A model generated the notes under the pieces. That model was given only the letters and a program-made list of their open reading frames with translations. It had not been told where the DNA came from and searched no databases. Of a stretch of DNA of 64,000 nucleotides, positions 29,653 to 43,689 are shown piece by piece. The DNA comes from Nematostella vectensis. Its lineage: Eukaryota; Cnidaria; Anthozoa; Actiniaria; Edwardsiidae. The position numbers and the translations under genes were made by a program. Where the stretch lies: positions 5,587,519-5,651,518 of the forward strand of contig NC_064036.1 of the NCBI RefSeq assembly GCF_932526225.1. Reading direction: 5' to 3'. How positions within the stretch are numbered: position 1 is the stretch's first letter; each line of letters opens with the position of its first letter.

Positions 29653-30464
29653 TGCGAAGGTATTGTAGTCTGTGTTTTATAGATAGTTAATATCAATCTA
29701 AAGAGTATATATATTCACCCCTAGACTTCCTCTGGGTATATTTATGTACTAGTGGAGTAGTAGTCCATATGCTTTGATGTATTAGCTTGTACACAGGCGC
29801 TCGGAGTGAACACTAGCGACCCAAGTAAAGTGGACCAGGAGGCGAGCGAAGCGCTTCACCCAGCGTCTTCATCTTTCCCGGGGTGCCACAGGAATCCCAA
29901 TAACACGAAATCCCTATTTCCGAAAAAAGCAAACCGGGTAGCCTGTATACAGCCTGTCTCGCAGCCGATGGACTCGTTGCACAAGGCGGCGCTTGCCGTC
30001 AAAAAGGGGCGCAACATCGGACTAATTGCAACACAAGGTTTTTTTAACGGTTTCTTGCACAGAAAATACCCCTCTATAACATTCTAAAAGTCTAAGAAAA
30101 AGTCGGAGCAGGCAACCCTAAAAACGGGCTTGAATTTCCCATACAAGGCTTGTATGAAAAACCACAGAGCTCCCAAATCATCAAAATCACGAAAAAAATA
30201 TGTACTTTAGAAAAAAAGGAATTTATACCACTATAGATTACTAGAGATATATATTTCTACACGATTAGGATAAAAATTAACGTTATTTGAAGTAGTTCAG
30301 TTATTTTGGGTAAATGCACACGGATTTTTTATCCCTGTCACCACCACTTTGACCTTGCAAACATTTCGTTATGATAAATGACTATTCGTGATGGAAACCG
30401 GTTTTTATACAAAACTAGTGCTTAGTTGCTCTTAATAGTGATAGTGTCATTGATTCAGTATAAA

Positions 30465-30640
30465 ACTAGCCTGCTAGCAGGCGGTACTCGGTGTTATTAT
30501 CGCGGAAAACCCTCTCCGTTCGGTGATCGGGCGCCATCTTGTATTTTAAGCTGCGTGGTTCCTGGTGGCGAGCGCAAAAACGGACGCCCTGCGGGTTTTC
30601 CGCAATGATGACACCAAGTACCGCCTGCAAGCAGACTAGT
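30465..30640. mobile_element. Foldback/MITE element with ACTAGCCTGC ends, unit B
   Basis: Full-length form of the element at 9766, with the internal block near 30535-30575 (ATCTTGTATTTTAAGCTGCG and following) that is absent from A. Confidence 0.7.
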
Positions 30641-30823
30641 ATAAAACAAGAAAGTATATGTACACATTTCTCATTCTTGTGGTATCGTTTTTTTAATTCT
30701 TAAATTTGAAAGTTTTTATAATTTCTTTAAAATTAAGAACCTATAACAGCTTATATTGATATATCGGTCCGGGTGGGATATTGTGTGAGCGCGTCACCTG
30801 TCAATCATTTGTTTAGTGACATG

Positions 30824-30925
<102 letters not shown>

Positions 30926-31090
30926 GTTTATTACAGATTCCAACAATTAAGAGGCTCTTCTTCTGTAAGATACTTACAATTAACAATATACACTACTGAT
31001 AAAAAAAAAATTCTAATATAGTAAGTTCTAAGTTATAATATCTATATGCAATTTAAGAATATGTATATAAAATGTCGATTAAACGTGTAT

Positions 31091-33406
31091 TCAAAGTGAC
31101 TGTCTTAAGTCCTTCTTAATGTTCCTACAAAAAGCATTGTAGTCCGAAGTGTTCCTAAGCGATGGTGGAAGTTTATTAAAAAGAGTGGCAGCTGAGTGTT
31201 GGAAAGTTCCAGATTCTCTAGGAATTGAGAAAACAGGAGCAGCTGATGACCTCAAGTTATATCCAGTATCATTGCGAACACTTAGTCTTAAATATTCAGG
31301 AAAGCTATTATTGTATAAAGATTTGTGAGCAAGTTTTAATATATTAAATTTCACGTTCTCTTTAACTGGAAGCCAGTTTAATTTAATGACGTCTTCCAAC
31401 CCAGCAAATTTCTTGATTACGAATCCAGCACAGGAATTCTGCAGGCGTTGAAGTCGCTTTTCCTGATATGCAGGCAGAGGATGGAATACCATGCAGGCGT
31501 AATTAAGTTTTGAGAGGACTAAACTCTCTGCTAGATGTTTCCTTACATGGAAGGGTGCCAGATTTTTTAGTCGACGTAGCATAGATAAAGTCCCATATGA
31601 TGAGCTTAACAAAGAGTCTACGTGTGTTTTCCAGGAGAGATGTTGATCCACATGGACACCCAATAGCTTGGTGCATGAAATTCTTTCTAGCACAGAATCT
31701 CCACAGACAATAGCAAGATTCCGATCTTCTAAGTTATGATAACGTGCCATTTGAGGCGTAGAGATAAGCATCCAGTTTGTTTTGGAAGGATTCAGAGCCA
31801 AATTACTGGTCTTGGAATAGTCCTTCAGGTTTGCCATGATTTTGTTTATTTGAGCTGCTGATGTATCCAAATCACTGGGCTTTGAGTGGACGTAAAAAGT
31901 GGTATCGTCCGCGTACTGAAAACAGTCACACTGTAGTTCAGACTGGAGATCCGCAACATAGAGATTAGAGATAACCGGACCAAGGATAGAACTCTGAGGG
32001 ACTCCGAATTCCACTGTTTCCATGTCTGACTTTCTGTCATCTATTTGCACCATCTGTTTTCGATCCGTAAGGTAATTGACCATCCATAGTAGAAACTCCT
32101 TTGAGAAGCCCAGACAGTGCATCTTCATAAGGACAGACTTAAACTGAACAGTATCAAACGCTTTACTGTAATCTGCACAAACCATAAGCGTCACCTCTCC
32201 CCTACTACACGCACGTAAGAGGGCGTCACGGATTCCTAACAAAACACTAGATGTCGAATGGCCTTTGCGGAATCCTGATATGGTTGGACAGAGAAGAGCT
32301 TCACCATTTATGTGTGTAACAAGCTGATGGAGAACTAAGCGTTCCATGAGTTTAGATAGTGTTGGTAGAATAGACACGGGACGGTGATCGGCATCACAGA
32401 GAGGCTCATTAACTTTTGGAATTGGAGAAATTCTTGCTATCTTCCAAAGTTTAGGAAAATTTGATGTCAAGATGCATTTGTTAATTATGTGTGTGATAGG
32501 ACCAGAGATATGTTCCTTAGCCAGCTTTACAAATTTCACTGGTATCTGGTCCACGCCAGTTGACGTATCAGAGCGTAGCTTGTTAATTTCCTGTTCAACT
32601 TCTTGTTTAGAAACACATCGTAATTTGAAAGGTGGACGGGAGGGCAATGGATCCTCAACAAAGTTGTTAACAAGTTCAATAAGGCCTGATCGATCGTCAG
32701 CCTTAGTGCCTAATGTCCTTTCATTGGTTGTAACAAAGAACCTATTCAGTTTGTCTGGGTCCGCTTGAAGAGGTTTGGGACTGGGGTTGAGAATACGATG
32801 TATAACTCTCCACACGTCTTTAGGTCGTTTGGAAGAGAGTGCGTTAGTTATGAATGCCCGTTTAGACTTATTTATTACAGATTTAATCCTGTTGCGTATT
32901 GATCTAAAGGCAACCCAGGAATCAACTGTGTTCTTAGTATGGGCTTCACGCATCAATTTGTCGCGCTTCGCTTGCAGTTCCCGTATTTCATCGCAGTCCA
33001 TCCAAGGAGCAGGGGGGCGTGTGACCTTTATCCTCCTATGGGGAGCATGTCTTTCGATGCACTCGGTAAAAAGGGTGTTAAATCCCTGCACCATGTCGTC
33101 CGGTGAATCTAGACCGTAAATAACAGACAGAGGTAAAGTAGCACAGTCCTTAACAAACTCATTTGCATCGAGATTTTTCTCCAATCTAATCCATTTGTGT
33201 CGTGGTTGATACCGAGGTATTCGCACATTAACGCATGCAAATATGCCTTCATGATCACTTATTGACCACCCAGGAATTACATCAGTGGCATTTATGCAAT
33301 TCTGCCTATTAGTAATAATATGATCAATGAGAGTTGTTGAGATGCGTGTAATACGAGTCGGTTTTGTTACATGTTGATAACATCCGACAGCGTCAAGAAT
33401 GGATTG
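31091..33406 (-). pseudogene. LINE endonuclease end plus reverse transcriptase (unit B)
   Basis: Open from just after an in-frame TAG (33409-33407) to a stop near 31091. Reverse transcriptase blocks are KLWKIARISPIPK, DYSKAFDTV, FQYADDTTFY (catalytic YADD) and a C-terminal LFNKLPPSLR typical of L2/CR1 elements. One core motif reads PQSSILGP here where unit C has PQGSILGP. The split from the upstream frame means this copy cannot make a normal single polyprotein. Confidence 0.85.
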
Positions 33407-34319
33407 CTACTTCTGTGCATATTTGCATAAGGGCGGCAATAAGTCGACGTTTGTGTCGCCAAGTCACGTAAAGTAATCCATCCCAAGAGATAGTAAGGTG
33501 GGCCAGCAATGATTCAAAAGCATCCAGCCAGTCAGCTGGACACAGTCCAACGCGTTCTGATCTATAGATGACACCAATCAACGCTTTGCTATGCTTATTA
33601 TGCCCTTGAACTTCGATCCATAAATGCTCCATGTCAGGTTGAAGTTTCTCAATGTCCTTCCTACGTTTATATTGAATTGACTCGCTAATGTAGGCTCCAA
33701 CGCCACCGCCGCGTGTGCTCTCGCGGTTTCGAAATAGAGCTGTGTAACCAGGCAAAGCAGCGTAATCCAGGAGGGCGGAGTTGTCCTTGAGCCAAGTTTC
33801 GCTCATTGTGATGATATCCATTGGGAGCTGTGAAACTAGAACTTGAAATTCATTGAAGGATGAAAGCATGCTCTGGGTATTAAAATGCATTATACTGAGA
33901 TTGTTAGAGTGTTCCTTCAGAGTCTCAGAGATGAGTTGAGTGGAGTCATAAGCTGAATTGCTGTCCATCTCTTCAAATGACGTATCGATAGATGCAATGT
34001 TGTAGAAAGGGAGGACAGAAAGGGTGCATTTAGGACATGTCCATGTTGCATTTACGCATTTAACGTTCAGTTCAGTGCATTTTATGTGTTGTTGACCAAA
34101 ACAAACCTCACAGGCGACGCTCTTCTGGTTTTTCCTAATAGTCTTTTCACAATTATCGCATTTAAGGCTTGCGGGAACCTTATGTATATTCCCAGTTGTT
34201 CTTTGTTTACTTCCGATGCCATGCTTCATTTGTCCACTTTTCGTTGGGCCGGGGTTTTGCTCAATATCTCCAGACCGTAACACCAATTGAAAAGAGGCCG
34301 TCGAGTTTGAATAATACAA
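33393..34319 (-). pseudogene. LINE 5' ORF part: 2A-like motif, PHD finger, broken AP endonuclease (unit B)
   Basis: The frame holds the 2A-like GDIEQNPGP (34271-34245), a Cys/His-rich PHD-like finger (CDNC...CEVC...H..C...CPKC) and the start of an exo-endo-phosphatase endonuclease (MHFNTQSM, MSETWLKD, RGGGVGAYI). A probable one-base insertion near 33458-33464 shifts the frame in the endonuclease, so this frame ends early. A TGA also interrupts the frame upstream of the 2A-like motif in this copy; unit C has TCA there. Confidence 0.8.
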
Positions 34320-34621
34320 AATTCTTCCCTTGGACCTCTTTGTCTTCCCACGTCTTTGAAGATTCCACCGGGAAGTTTGTAGAATAATTGTTCATAACGA
34401 GTTCGTAGACCATAACACAGAAGACAATGGTGCATTGTAATTAAAATTGCTTCCATTGTTCACCAAAAATGCAGACTGCTTCGGCTGAGTCGCCCATGAA
34501 ATGCAAAGTTGCTATCTCGTTATACCTTCATGACTTAGCAGGGATCGCACGCTTTCATACACGGTCGCGCTTACCAGGGCCTCGTAAATAAACCTCTTCC
34601 GCGCAGAGAAACCCCGATATT

Positions 34622-37600
34622 ATGAGTAAAGGTGAGTAAGATTATTCTTGTTATAGATCATAATCTTTGCAACTAAAGTTCATTATAGTTATACGGCAGG
34701 ACCTTATGGCAAAGTTGTTATAAACTCATAGTCACATATTGAAAGAGCTGTACCAATTTTATATAATTCTAAAGTCGATTAGCTTTGTGAATCGGATCTC
34801 TCTAGTCTTGTTGTACTCTAACGTATATCGTATGGAAAGATAAATGCATGGTAAGTTTTCAGAGGCATTTCGAGGCGATGAAGCGTTAAAACATCAAATC
34901 AAAGAGTTGTAGGCCAAAACAAACTTTCAGTTAGCAAAATGACAATAATTTGTGATAAGCATTCATGACAGGGGCAATATGGCAAATAATGAGAAGATTT
35001 TTATAGAGACATGATTACTTCTTTTTTCTGTGGATCGCAACTGAGGCACAATTGCCTCGATTTGCCTATTCATCGGCATTACTAAAAAGCAGAACCGGCG
35101 GAACCGTTAAGGGGGGTATAGGGGAAGGAGTGTTATATAAGAATTAAGATTTATTCTTATAGCCGCATTGTCACCAGTTTACTTCCGGTCGATTACCTAA
35201 CAATATTCGATGATTTTTAACGGAAAACGCGAAAAATATTTCAAAATATTGAAAGCAGTGTGTCTATTGGAAGTTTCTTTAAGGATGTGATTGATAATTT
35301 AGAGCGGTTGGCCTGTTAAATATCTCGGATTCTAATAGATTCTTTTGTCTTTTAACGGTTGAGGTTTCCGTCGGACCTCCTGAAGTAAACTGGTGACAAT
35401 GCGGCTTTAATCCTTAAATAATAATATTGTTAACGGACTGGTAGTTTGCCATAATACTTTTTAGAAGGTAAAGGCTCATCATTGACCACTCAAATGTGCT
35501 ACGTTATTTCACGCACATTGGACACTCTGTCATATGCAATTTGTCAAAAATTTCCGATGAAAGTTCCGGATAAGTAACAAAAAACATACTGTAAAACAAG
35601 CGCTCACGAACGTATCACCCTATTTAACAATTTCTACGTGTTTGTAAACTCTCAGTCGTCCTGGATTCGTCACGGTGCTATGTGGTGTTTGATGGGGCTA
35701 ACACGAGCGTGACGAGTCCAGAGGCTACTAAGCTGGTGCTGTTGTATATTTGTATCTGTAATTGTATTTGCTCGCTTAGATGCCGCATTTTCGGTTAGGA
35801 TAAATCGTAAAGAAAAGGACTTATTTCAAGTAGTCCGTTGCTTTCGCGTTGACTTATTCGATATATTTTATATCTTTACCGTTATAAATAAAATAAACAG
35901 ATTTTTCGAAAATAAATCGTAATCCTCGTATGACATCACTATCCCTATATCCCCCTTCGCCCCTCACTCAAAATATGCTGGTTGCATTAGTTCCGCCGGT
36001 TCCAACGGTTGCTCTTTTTAGTAATGTCGCCTATTCGCTTCATTTGACTATTGTCTTCGTATGATTGTTTTTTTTCTGGTGCTTAGATTTGGTAGCTTTG
36101 ATGGATTGTTTTTGTTACTCGTAAATGCTATGTAATAATGATTTTGATAATAGCAATCCCCATTTGAGGCACCCATATATATATAGAGAGAGATAGCTAA
36201 GCCGTGATTTCGAGAGCAATAATTCCCCACTTTTATAAAGAGTAAACAGGCTCTTTAACAGCATTTCCAATTGGTTCTGCGACTCATCTGAACGACAACT
36301 CAACTTTGAGCAGGATTAGATTATGGGGCAATATTATGGGGCAATATATTACAATCGAACCATATTACTGATATTGTATCTAAGTTAAATCCCCCCTTGA
36401 AAGGATTTTTAATATGGAACAGGAAGCGGGTAATGTCGAGTTTTGCTTCACGCAGGAGGTATAGGATTAGCTTTTTGATGTACGGACAATTGCACAGGAA
36501 CCAACGATTACCTGCTATACAACAAGGAACAACAACTTTGCAATGACTCGGCAAAAACTATTTGCACCATAGCACATGGCAAGGTCAGGATGTCGTATCC
36601 TTCACCTGATACAGAAATAATTATTTGGGATTTGGAGCTTTAAAATCTGGCAAATTAAATATACGATCCTTTAAAAGATTCTGGTTAATTTTCTTCTTTC
36701 TCTCTACATTGTAAATAGAGTACTTCAACACCTCAAGCGATTCCGTCCTCATTCCATTTCATTCCAATTTTACAATATCGCTTGGGAGGACTGTGGAATG
36801 TGGTTGTTTTTCGAGTGTTTTTCTACCTCGTTTGAATGCTCACATGCGCCTTGCTTTGTGACGCGCTTAGAAATGTTGCAAAGATATTGAAAAATAACAG
36901 GGAACTGGTGAAAATATTTCGTGATTTCGTCATGTTCGCTTCACTGAGCCCACTGAACATAATGTAAATTGTAACAAAGCAAAAGACGAAAATAAATAGT
37001 CTCTATTCTTATAAAGATCTCACAACAATCGCGGCACTAAGGGAGCGCTCTAACTCTAACGGGGTAAAGGGAAAAGGTTGGGCTCCGAAACTATTTAACC
37101 ACTTAAAGGGGGACTCCTAGAAAGGGGGGACTCTGATATTTTATGAGCCTTTCCGGGTATTCCTTGGTGTTACGGAGAGCTTTGTTTTTGGTGCTCAAGG
37201 CCTGTGTACTATATTTCATTGTCTCGTTCTTTGTTTTTGGCTTTTGTTCCATTGTGTTTTTGGTGCTCCGTAACACCAAGAAACTACCGCCTTTCCGAGG
37301 TATTTAATACTTACATGTTAATAGATTATAATATAGATGACTTCCAGCTTTCCACTTCTCACTTAACACCAGCATATAAGAACCTAGAATTTTCTAAATC
37401 AGACTGAACACGTTCTAATAAATCGGGCTGTTTAGTATATGAATTCGTTCTAACTTTTTCATTTACAACGAAGAGTAACAGTCACCTATAACAATAATTA
37501 TTTTTCTAAGCATTATGAGTATTCCAAAATTTTTGTTTTCCTTTCAGTGAGTGCTGCTCAAAACAGGGTCCGTAACAACGCGGGTAAGTAAACCGCAACT

Positions 37601-37638
37601 TAAAGCAAAGCGGATGAAAAGACGAAAAGAAAGACAGG

Positions 37639-37671
<33 letters not shown>

Positions 37672-40600
37672 ACAAGTCAGACGGACGCAAGGAGAAACGG
37701 GGGGGGGGGGGGGGCAGGCAGACAGACGAACAGATAGACACTAGATCGAAATTTTGGAAGCTCGGAGCGCCTTAGACAAGATCTCTTAAAACATCTCTAA
37801 AAATATAAATCTAACTCACCTTATTATAAACTCATTTTCTCAAACGTACACAATCAAATTCCAACCGACGTGCTGCAACTAGAGGAGAAAAAGTCTGAGT
37901 GATCTTGTGTGTGTAAAGTTCACGCTGGTTTTTGTCTGACCCTGAAATCTTAAGCTACAAGGGGACTCATGTCACTCAGCAATAAACAGACCTTTATTAT
38001 TGTAATATTTGCTGACGGACAGACAGATAAACAATAAAAGTCAGATAGATGAAGGGACAGACGGACGGACAGAGATCCACATACGAACCAATTGAATTGC
38101 GTGACAAACGCACCAGAAGGTGACCCTACCCATGGTTTAACAGGGCACTGCAAATGTGGACCTGGATATGCCACGCCCATAGCCGCCATGAGTGGGCCAC
38201 GTGAACAGATCGTGTACCTGCCGTGTATCCATAACAACACACCTATCAACAAACCGGACTACCTCGCCACTGTTGACGTGGACCCCACCTCGCCAACATA
38301 CAGTCAGGTAGCCACAAGGATTCATGAACCATCAGCTGCACATACGTCATATCACCAGCATTTTACCATTATCTTAGATGTTTCACATAAATACACTGGA
38401 AATGAACTTTTTAACTATTGACCGTCTGTTGTGTTTTTGTTTCAAGTTGAATTCTCTACTTCGTTTTTACTAAACCCAGGGTCAAGCCCTTTCTGGTTCC
38501 TATATCAATCAATGGCAGCCGTTTTTCTAAATGGTCCAAAAGCGCGCGGGATACCTATGATGTTCTAAAACGCTAGGGTCTGGGCCTATTTCAAAATGGC
38601 GGCCTGCAAAATCACGAATTCCGGCAAGTTTATGTCGAAATTCGCGACGTACACAGTTGTGGGGCGACAAAAAAAGCGAAAACATCATTGAAGCGAACTT
38701 CTAAATGGTATGTAATGTCCTTATAAGGAATTGACCGAGTGAGCTAAAAAGAAACGACAGTTTTCAAAACAAGATTGATTGATTTAGCTTGAAGTGCGCT
38801 TCCCTTGAAGCCGTCATTATCTGATTGTATCCTATTTTCGACTCTAAATAGCTCTAATAAAAAGGTTTTGTATTTCCCCTTTGAATTCCGGTGTCTCTGT
38901 CGTCATCATCACATCATCCTTAGGTGATCCACAGGCTTCCCATGCCGTACATCGGAGATGAGTTGCACCATACCGGCTGGAACGCGTGCAGTAGTTGCTA
39001 TGGAGACCCTAGCAAGAGCCGAAACCGACTGATCATGCCCGGCCTCATTTCGTCACGTGTTTACGTTATCGACGTGTCCACAAACCCACGTGCTCCCAGA
39101 ATTCATAGGGTGAGTGTCTTACTCCAAATATGGTAAATGATATTTTTATTTGTCATGTCGAATACTGGGAAACGCTGGTCCATTATTGGGGAAGGTTTGC
39201 CGTGGTATCATCTTCAGAAGCAGTATTTACTCACTCAGACACACACTCATAATTGTAATCTTTTGGATATTAAAAAAAAGATGAAATGTCGCGTGATTTA
39301 TAATGTATCATATGGACAATTGCTCGTAAATAGCTTTTAAAACATGAAAATTGGTGCCATTTTTGTCTTACCGTTCCGTGATCAGTAACGTTTTTCTCTG
39401 CATGCGCCCTACGCCCTCATTAGTCATTTTCACTTGTTGATCTTCTCCGCCAATCCTGTAATTCATTTCCGCCCGTTCCCTCCGTCCACTCTCTCACTCG
39501 TGCGTTTCATTCTAAGATTGTTGAACCAGAGGAAGTATTTGCCAAGACCGGGGCCGCAAACCTTCATACAACTCACTGCCTGGGTAGCGGTGAGGTGATG
39601 ATCAGTACACTCGGGACAGCAGACGGCAAAGCCAGAGGTTAGCAATAAGTCCCCTGTGAACAGCGTCAATACCAGCAGCCTTGCTGGCACCGCTACACCC
39701 CGCTGTCTTATATAGTATGTGAGAAGAAAAATTGTGACATCAACTGCAGAAACACTGCTTTAAAGACGGCCTATCGCGCCGCCATTTTTTGCTCTCACTC
39801 GATGTCGAATCCATCGGCTTATTCAAGCGAGTAACCAAGATATTTTCAATCAAATATTGTCAATCACGTATCAGACTTCATTCGTAGATTGTTTTCTTAC
39901 GAATTAACCTCTGTACTTTCAATGATAAACAATAACAAAGGAGTGGTTGCAAATGACTAGCCTGACACTGCAACAGACGAGCAACAGTAGGCACAACAAC
40001 GAAAATAACAATATCAACAACAAAATAGCAACAATTGCGGAGGATCTATGGGTAGGACTGCGGGGATAGCATCCCCCCCTGGTCACCTCTGTGTGAGGAA
40101 CATATAATTTCACAAATATTAAATCACCTTCCCGTTTTTTTTTTTTTTTGTTCTTGTTTGATTGTTTTGCAAACCTAAGAATCCAACCTAGAAAATCTCT
40201 CTGCAATCCCCTCTCTAAAAAACCCTTGGGTCCGCCCCTGATAAACCAAGTATTTTATTTTTTCCTCTTATTTTTTAGGTGGGTTCATTCTCCTGGACGG
40301 CGAGACGTTCCATGTAAAGGGTCAGTGGGAGAGGGATAATGTCGGTGTACCTATGGGTTACGACTTTTGGTACCAGCCTCGACATAACGTCCTCATGAGC
40401 ACCGAGTGGGGCGCCCCGGAGGCTTTCAGTCGGGGATTTTATCTGGAAGATCTAACTTCGAGTAAGTATGAGAGAGTTAGGGTGCAGATGGAGGGGGGGG
40501 GGGGGGGGCTTTCAGTCGGGGATTTTATCTGGAAGATCTAACTTCGAGTAAGTATGAGAGAGTTAGGGTGCAGATGGAGGGGGGGGCTTTCAGTCGGGGA

Positions 40601-43600
40601 TTTTATCTGGAAGATCTAGCTTCGAGTAAGTATGAGAGAGTTAGGGTGCAGATGGAGGGGGGGGGGGCTTTCAGTCGGGAATTTTATCTGGAAGATCTAA
40701 CTTCGAGTAAGTATGAGGGAGTTAGGGTGCAGATGGAGGGGGGGGGCTTTCAGTTGGGGTTTAGCGCGAGCGCAGGATGGTTCTAGGCTTTTTCTGGAGG
40801 GTAACTTGAAGTCAGTTATAACATCGGATGGTAAGAGAGGAGTTGAAGAATGTTTGAACGCGCGGGGCAGGATACTTCATTGAAGGACCTCTATCTGTAA
40901 GACCTAGTAAGGAGTACAAACATCTGGGACGGGTCAAAATGAAAGGAGGAGAGTAGATACAAGACAAATGAATTATTAAACCCGCCATGGCTATTTTTCT
41001 ATTTGTAGACAAGTTCGGCTCCCACGTTCACGTTTGGGACTGGACCACACACGAGAAAGTCCAAACCATGGATTTGGGATTCGGTACTATTCCCTTGGAG
41101 ATCAGATTCCTGCACGACCCCAGTCAACCACAGGGATTTACTGGCTGTGCCCTCAGCTCAACTATCGTCAGGCTCTTCAAAACCCCGGTAGGAGGATAGC
41201 AGTCAAAACGTGTGGAGGCGCAAAAGCGTGCCGTTCTTTTGTTACAGTATAATATATATGTCCCATTTTTCATTTTTCCATGCAAGAGCCTCTAACATGT
41301 TACTTGATCTGTGGTGGATGAGAAAGCTTTATTGAAACAGTTTATTGATTTGTGTTTGATTTAGGACAACTCTTGGAGCCACGAAACCGTTATCACTGTG
41401 CCGCCCAAGAAAGTAGAGGGCTGGGTCCTACCGGAAATGCCTGGTAAGATGCATACGAGAGGAAACTACTTTTAAAGGGGCTTGCTATTCGGTTTTTCGT
41501 GGGCCACGATTTACTAAACATCTGCTCCAACAGGAGAGCAAGGTCCTAGCGTAAGAGGCCAACACAAATATTTGTCGTTCACTTGGTCATTCACCTGAAA
41601 TGTTTGCGGTTCACAAAAAATTAAATCCTTATCATGGCTGAAATGGAACATGGCTAAATGGAAAGTTCAATGCCTATAATCGATGCGCAAATGATGATTT
41701 AGCGCCTTTAAAGGTTTGTTTCCATATGATCGCATTCGGTCGCGTACGATCGCAGATACCATCATATAGAAACTCATCCTGCGACAGGGGCGTAGCCAGG
41801 GGGTGGCCCAGGGGGCCCGGGCCCCCCTTCAAGCAGCCAAAAATACAGCAGATGTATGAGACATTATCTAAAATACAGGAGAAAATGCCCTAAAAGGGCC
41901 TTTTGGGCTCCCTCATGCTAAAAATCCTGGCTACGCCGCTGTGCGACCGTGTGCGATTAAGTGCGTGTGCGATTGAATGCGCTCAATCGCACACAGTGTG
42001 ATCATATAGAAACCACTTTGCGATTGGTTGCGATAGTACGGTCAAATAAGCTGCGATCGTACGGTCAAATCAGCTGCGATCGTGTGTTCTTGAGTTCGAT
42101 CATATGGAAACCTTAATGAAATAAGACATTAAAATTTATGATAGTCACAAGAAACAAGAGCTTGTGAATTGAAGTATAACCTCCCTGTTCCCAGGTCTTA
42201 TCACGGATATCTTGATCTCTCTGGATGACAAGTACCTGTACTTCAGTAACTGGCTTCAGGGAGATCTGAGACAGTACGACATCACAGATCCCAGGAACCC
42301 TAAGCTAACTGGAAGGGTGAGGTGTTTTCTGTCATTGTTTTAATTAGTCTTGAGTGGAAATTTGAAAGAGGTTGCTTTTAGCCGCACCCCCTTCCATGTC
42401 CGCCACCCCCCTATTCCCTCTCCTTCTCCACGGTCCTTCTCCAAGTTGCTTTAGGCCTTCCCAGGCCGCGTACCCAGGATTGGCCGAGGGGGGGGGGGGG
42501 GGGGGGGTTCATAGGTATCATATGCAAAAAGCATAGTAAGGAAAGACCCACTTTTTGGCCCTGTGTGCGCGCCTGCTTCCTATCTTTTTTTCTCTCGGGT
42601 GCTCATATCATGGCTACATTACATTACAGAGACATTCTCGAGACATTCTGTCTCAGCACATCATTTTCAATCTTCTCCTTTTAACTCCCCTGCTTAGCGG
42701 CCCCATATTAGGACTCAGTGGTTACATGTAAAAATAAATAATAAAAAATAAATATAGCATTTATATAGCGCTTATACAAACCATGTTCTAAGCGCTTCAC
42801 ATTTTAAATCCTATTATATATTAAGAACGTCAATTCCTTGAGAATTGAGAAACACAAGCTCAAATATAAGGCCGAGAAACAGAAAGATACCATCCATGTC
42901 TCAACCGGGAATCGAACCCGTTTCAGCTGAAGTGAGAGGCCCCATACGCTGACGCGCTAACACACTGGGCCACCCGTGATCCTGTAGATTATAAAAAAAA
43001 AAGCTGATATCGACTTTTATTGTCGTCAGCTTTTCATTGGTGGCAGCATGACGCGTAACAGCGCCGTGAAGATGATTCCTGATGACGACCTGCAAGAGGC
43101 GCCCATGGAGTGTTACGTGAAGGGAAAGAAGGTGGAGGGAGGACCGCAGATGATTCAACTCAGCCTGGACGGCAAGCGGCTGTATGTCACTACCTCACTA
43201 TACAGCAATTGGGACAAACAGTTTTACCCGGAGTTAGTTAAGTATGTAGGGACCTTCTCGCTAATACGGTTGTAATAATAACAACAATAACAGCAACAAC
43301 GACGATTATGGTGGTTGTGGTGGTGATGACGACGATGAGAGTAATGATGATGGTGGTGATGATAATGACAACAATCATAATCATCATTGCCGTTGCCATA
43401 TAAACCAAACTTATTTTATTACCCCCTAACTATCGTGTCTATTTACAGAAAAGGCGCTATGCTGCTCGTGGTCGATGTGGACCATGTAAACGGTGGTATG
43501 ATGCTCAACAAAGACTTCTTGGTGGACTTTGGCGAGGAACCGGATGGTCCCACCCTGGCCCACGAGGTCCGTTATCCTGGGGGTGACTGCTCCTCGGACA

Positions 43601-43611
43601 TTTGGCTCTAG
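34622..43611 (+). CDS. SELENBP1: Selenium-binding protein 1 / methanethiol oxidase, copy B (complete)
   Basis: Exons: 34622-34631, optional 37548-37583, 38117-38307, 38924-39109, 39517-39637, 40279-40461, 41009-41187, 41365-41443, 42195-42316, 43030-43241 and 43449-43611 (TAG). Structure, exon lengths and phases are the same as copy A. Coding changes are very few: FIRGFY becomes FSRGFY at the end of exon 5, and RNIAG becomes RNNAG in the optional exon. All His and Cys positions seen in copy A are kept. A LINE in the opposite direction ends its 5' side about 130 bp before this start codon, so the promoter context differs from copy A. The frame is intact, so a functional enzyme is likely. Confidence 0.92.
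35161..35410. mobile_element. MITE with AGCCGCATTGTCACCAG ends, unit B intron 1
   Basis: Equivalent of 10717-10964, with the same inverted ends and nearly identical interior. Confidence 0.85.
37548..37583 (+). other. Optional 36-nt exon in SELENBP1 intron 1, copy B
   Basis: Same acceptor, length, phase and donor (GGGTAAGT) as in copy A, with one change that turns Ile into Asn. Confidence 0.6.
40433..40760 (+). repeat. Tandem duplication of the SELENBP1 exon 5 3' end and donor, unit B (4 donors)
   Basis: Same ~80-bp unit as in A. Donors are at 40462, 40548, 40626 and 40707. G-run lengths vary between units. Confidence 0.93.
41785..41941. mobile_element. Nested MITE with CAG(G/C)GGCGTAGCCAGG ends, unit B
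   Basis: Equivalent of 17420-17576 inside the outer element at 41711-42114. Confidence 0.7.
42735..42985 (-). mobile_element. tRNA-derived SINE in SELENBP1 intron 8, unit B
   Basis: Same element as at 18345, with boxes A and B intact, directly before exon 9 of copy B. Confidence 0.7.
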
Positions 43612-43689
43612 ACACGATAACGCAACAAACTGGATAATGGACTAGATAAGAAACTTTTATATGAATAGCTTTTTAAAAAGCGTGGGAAT

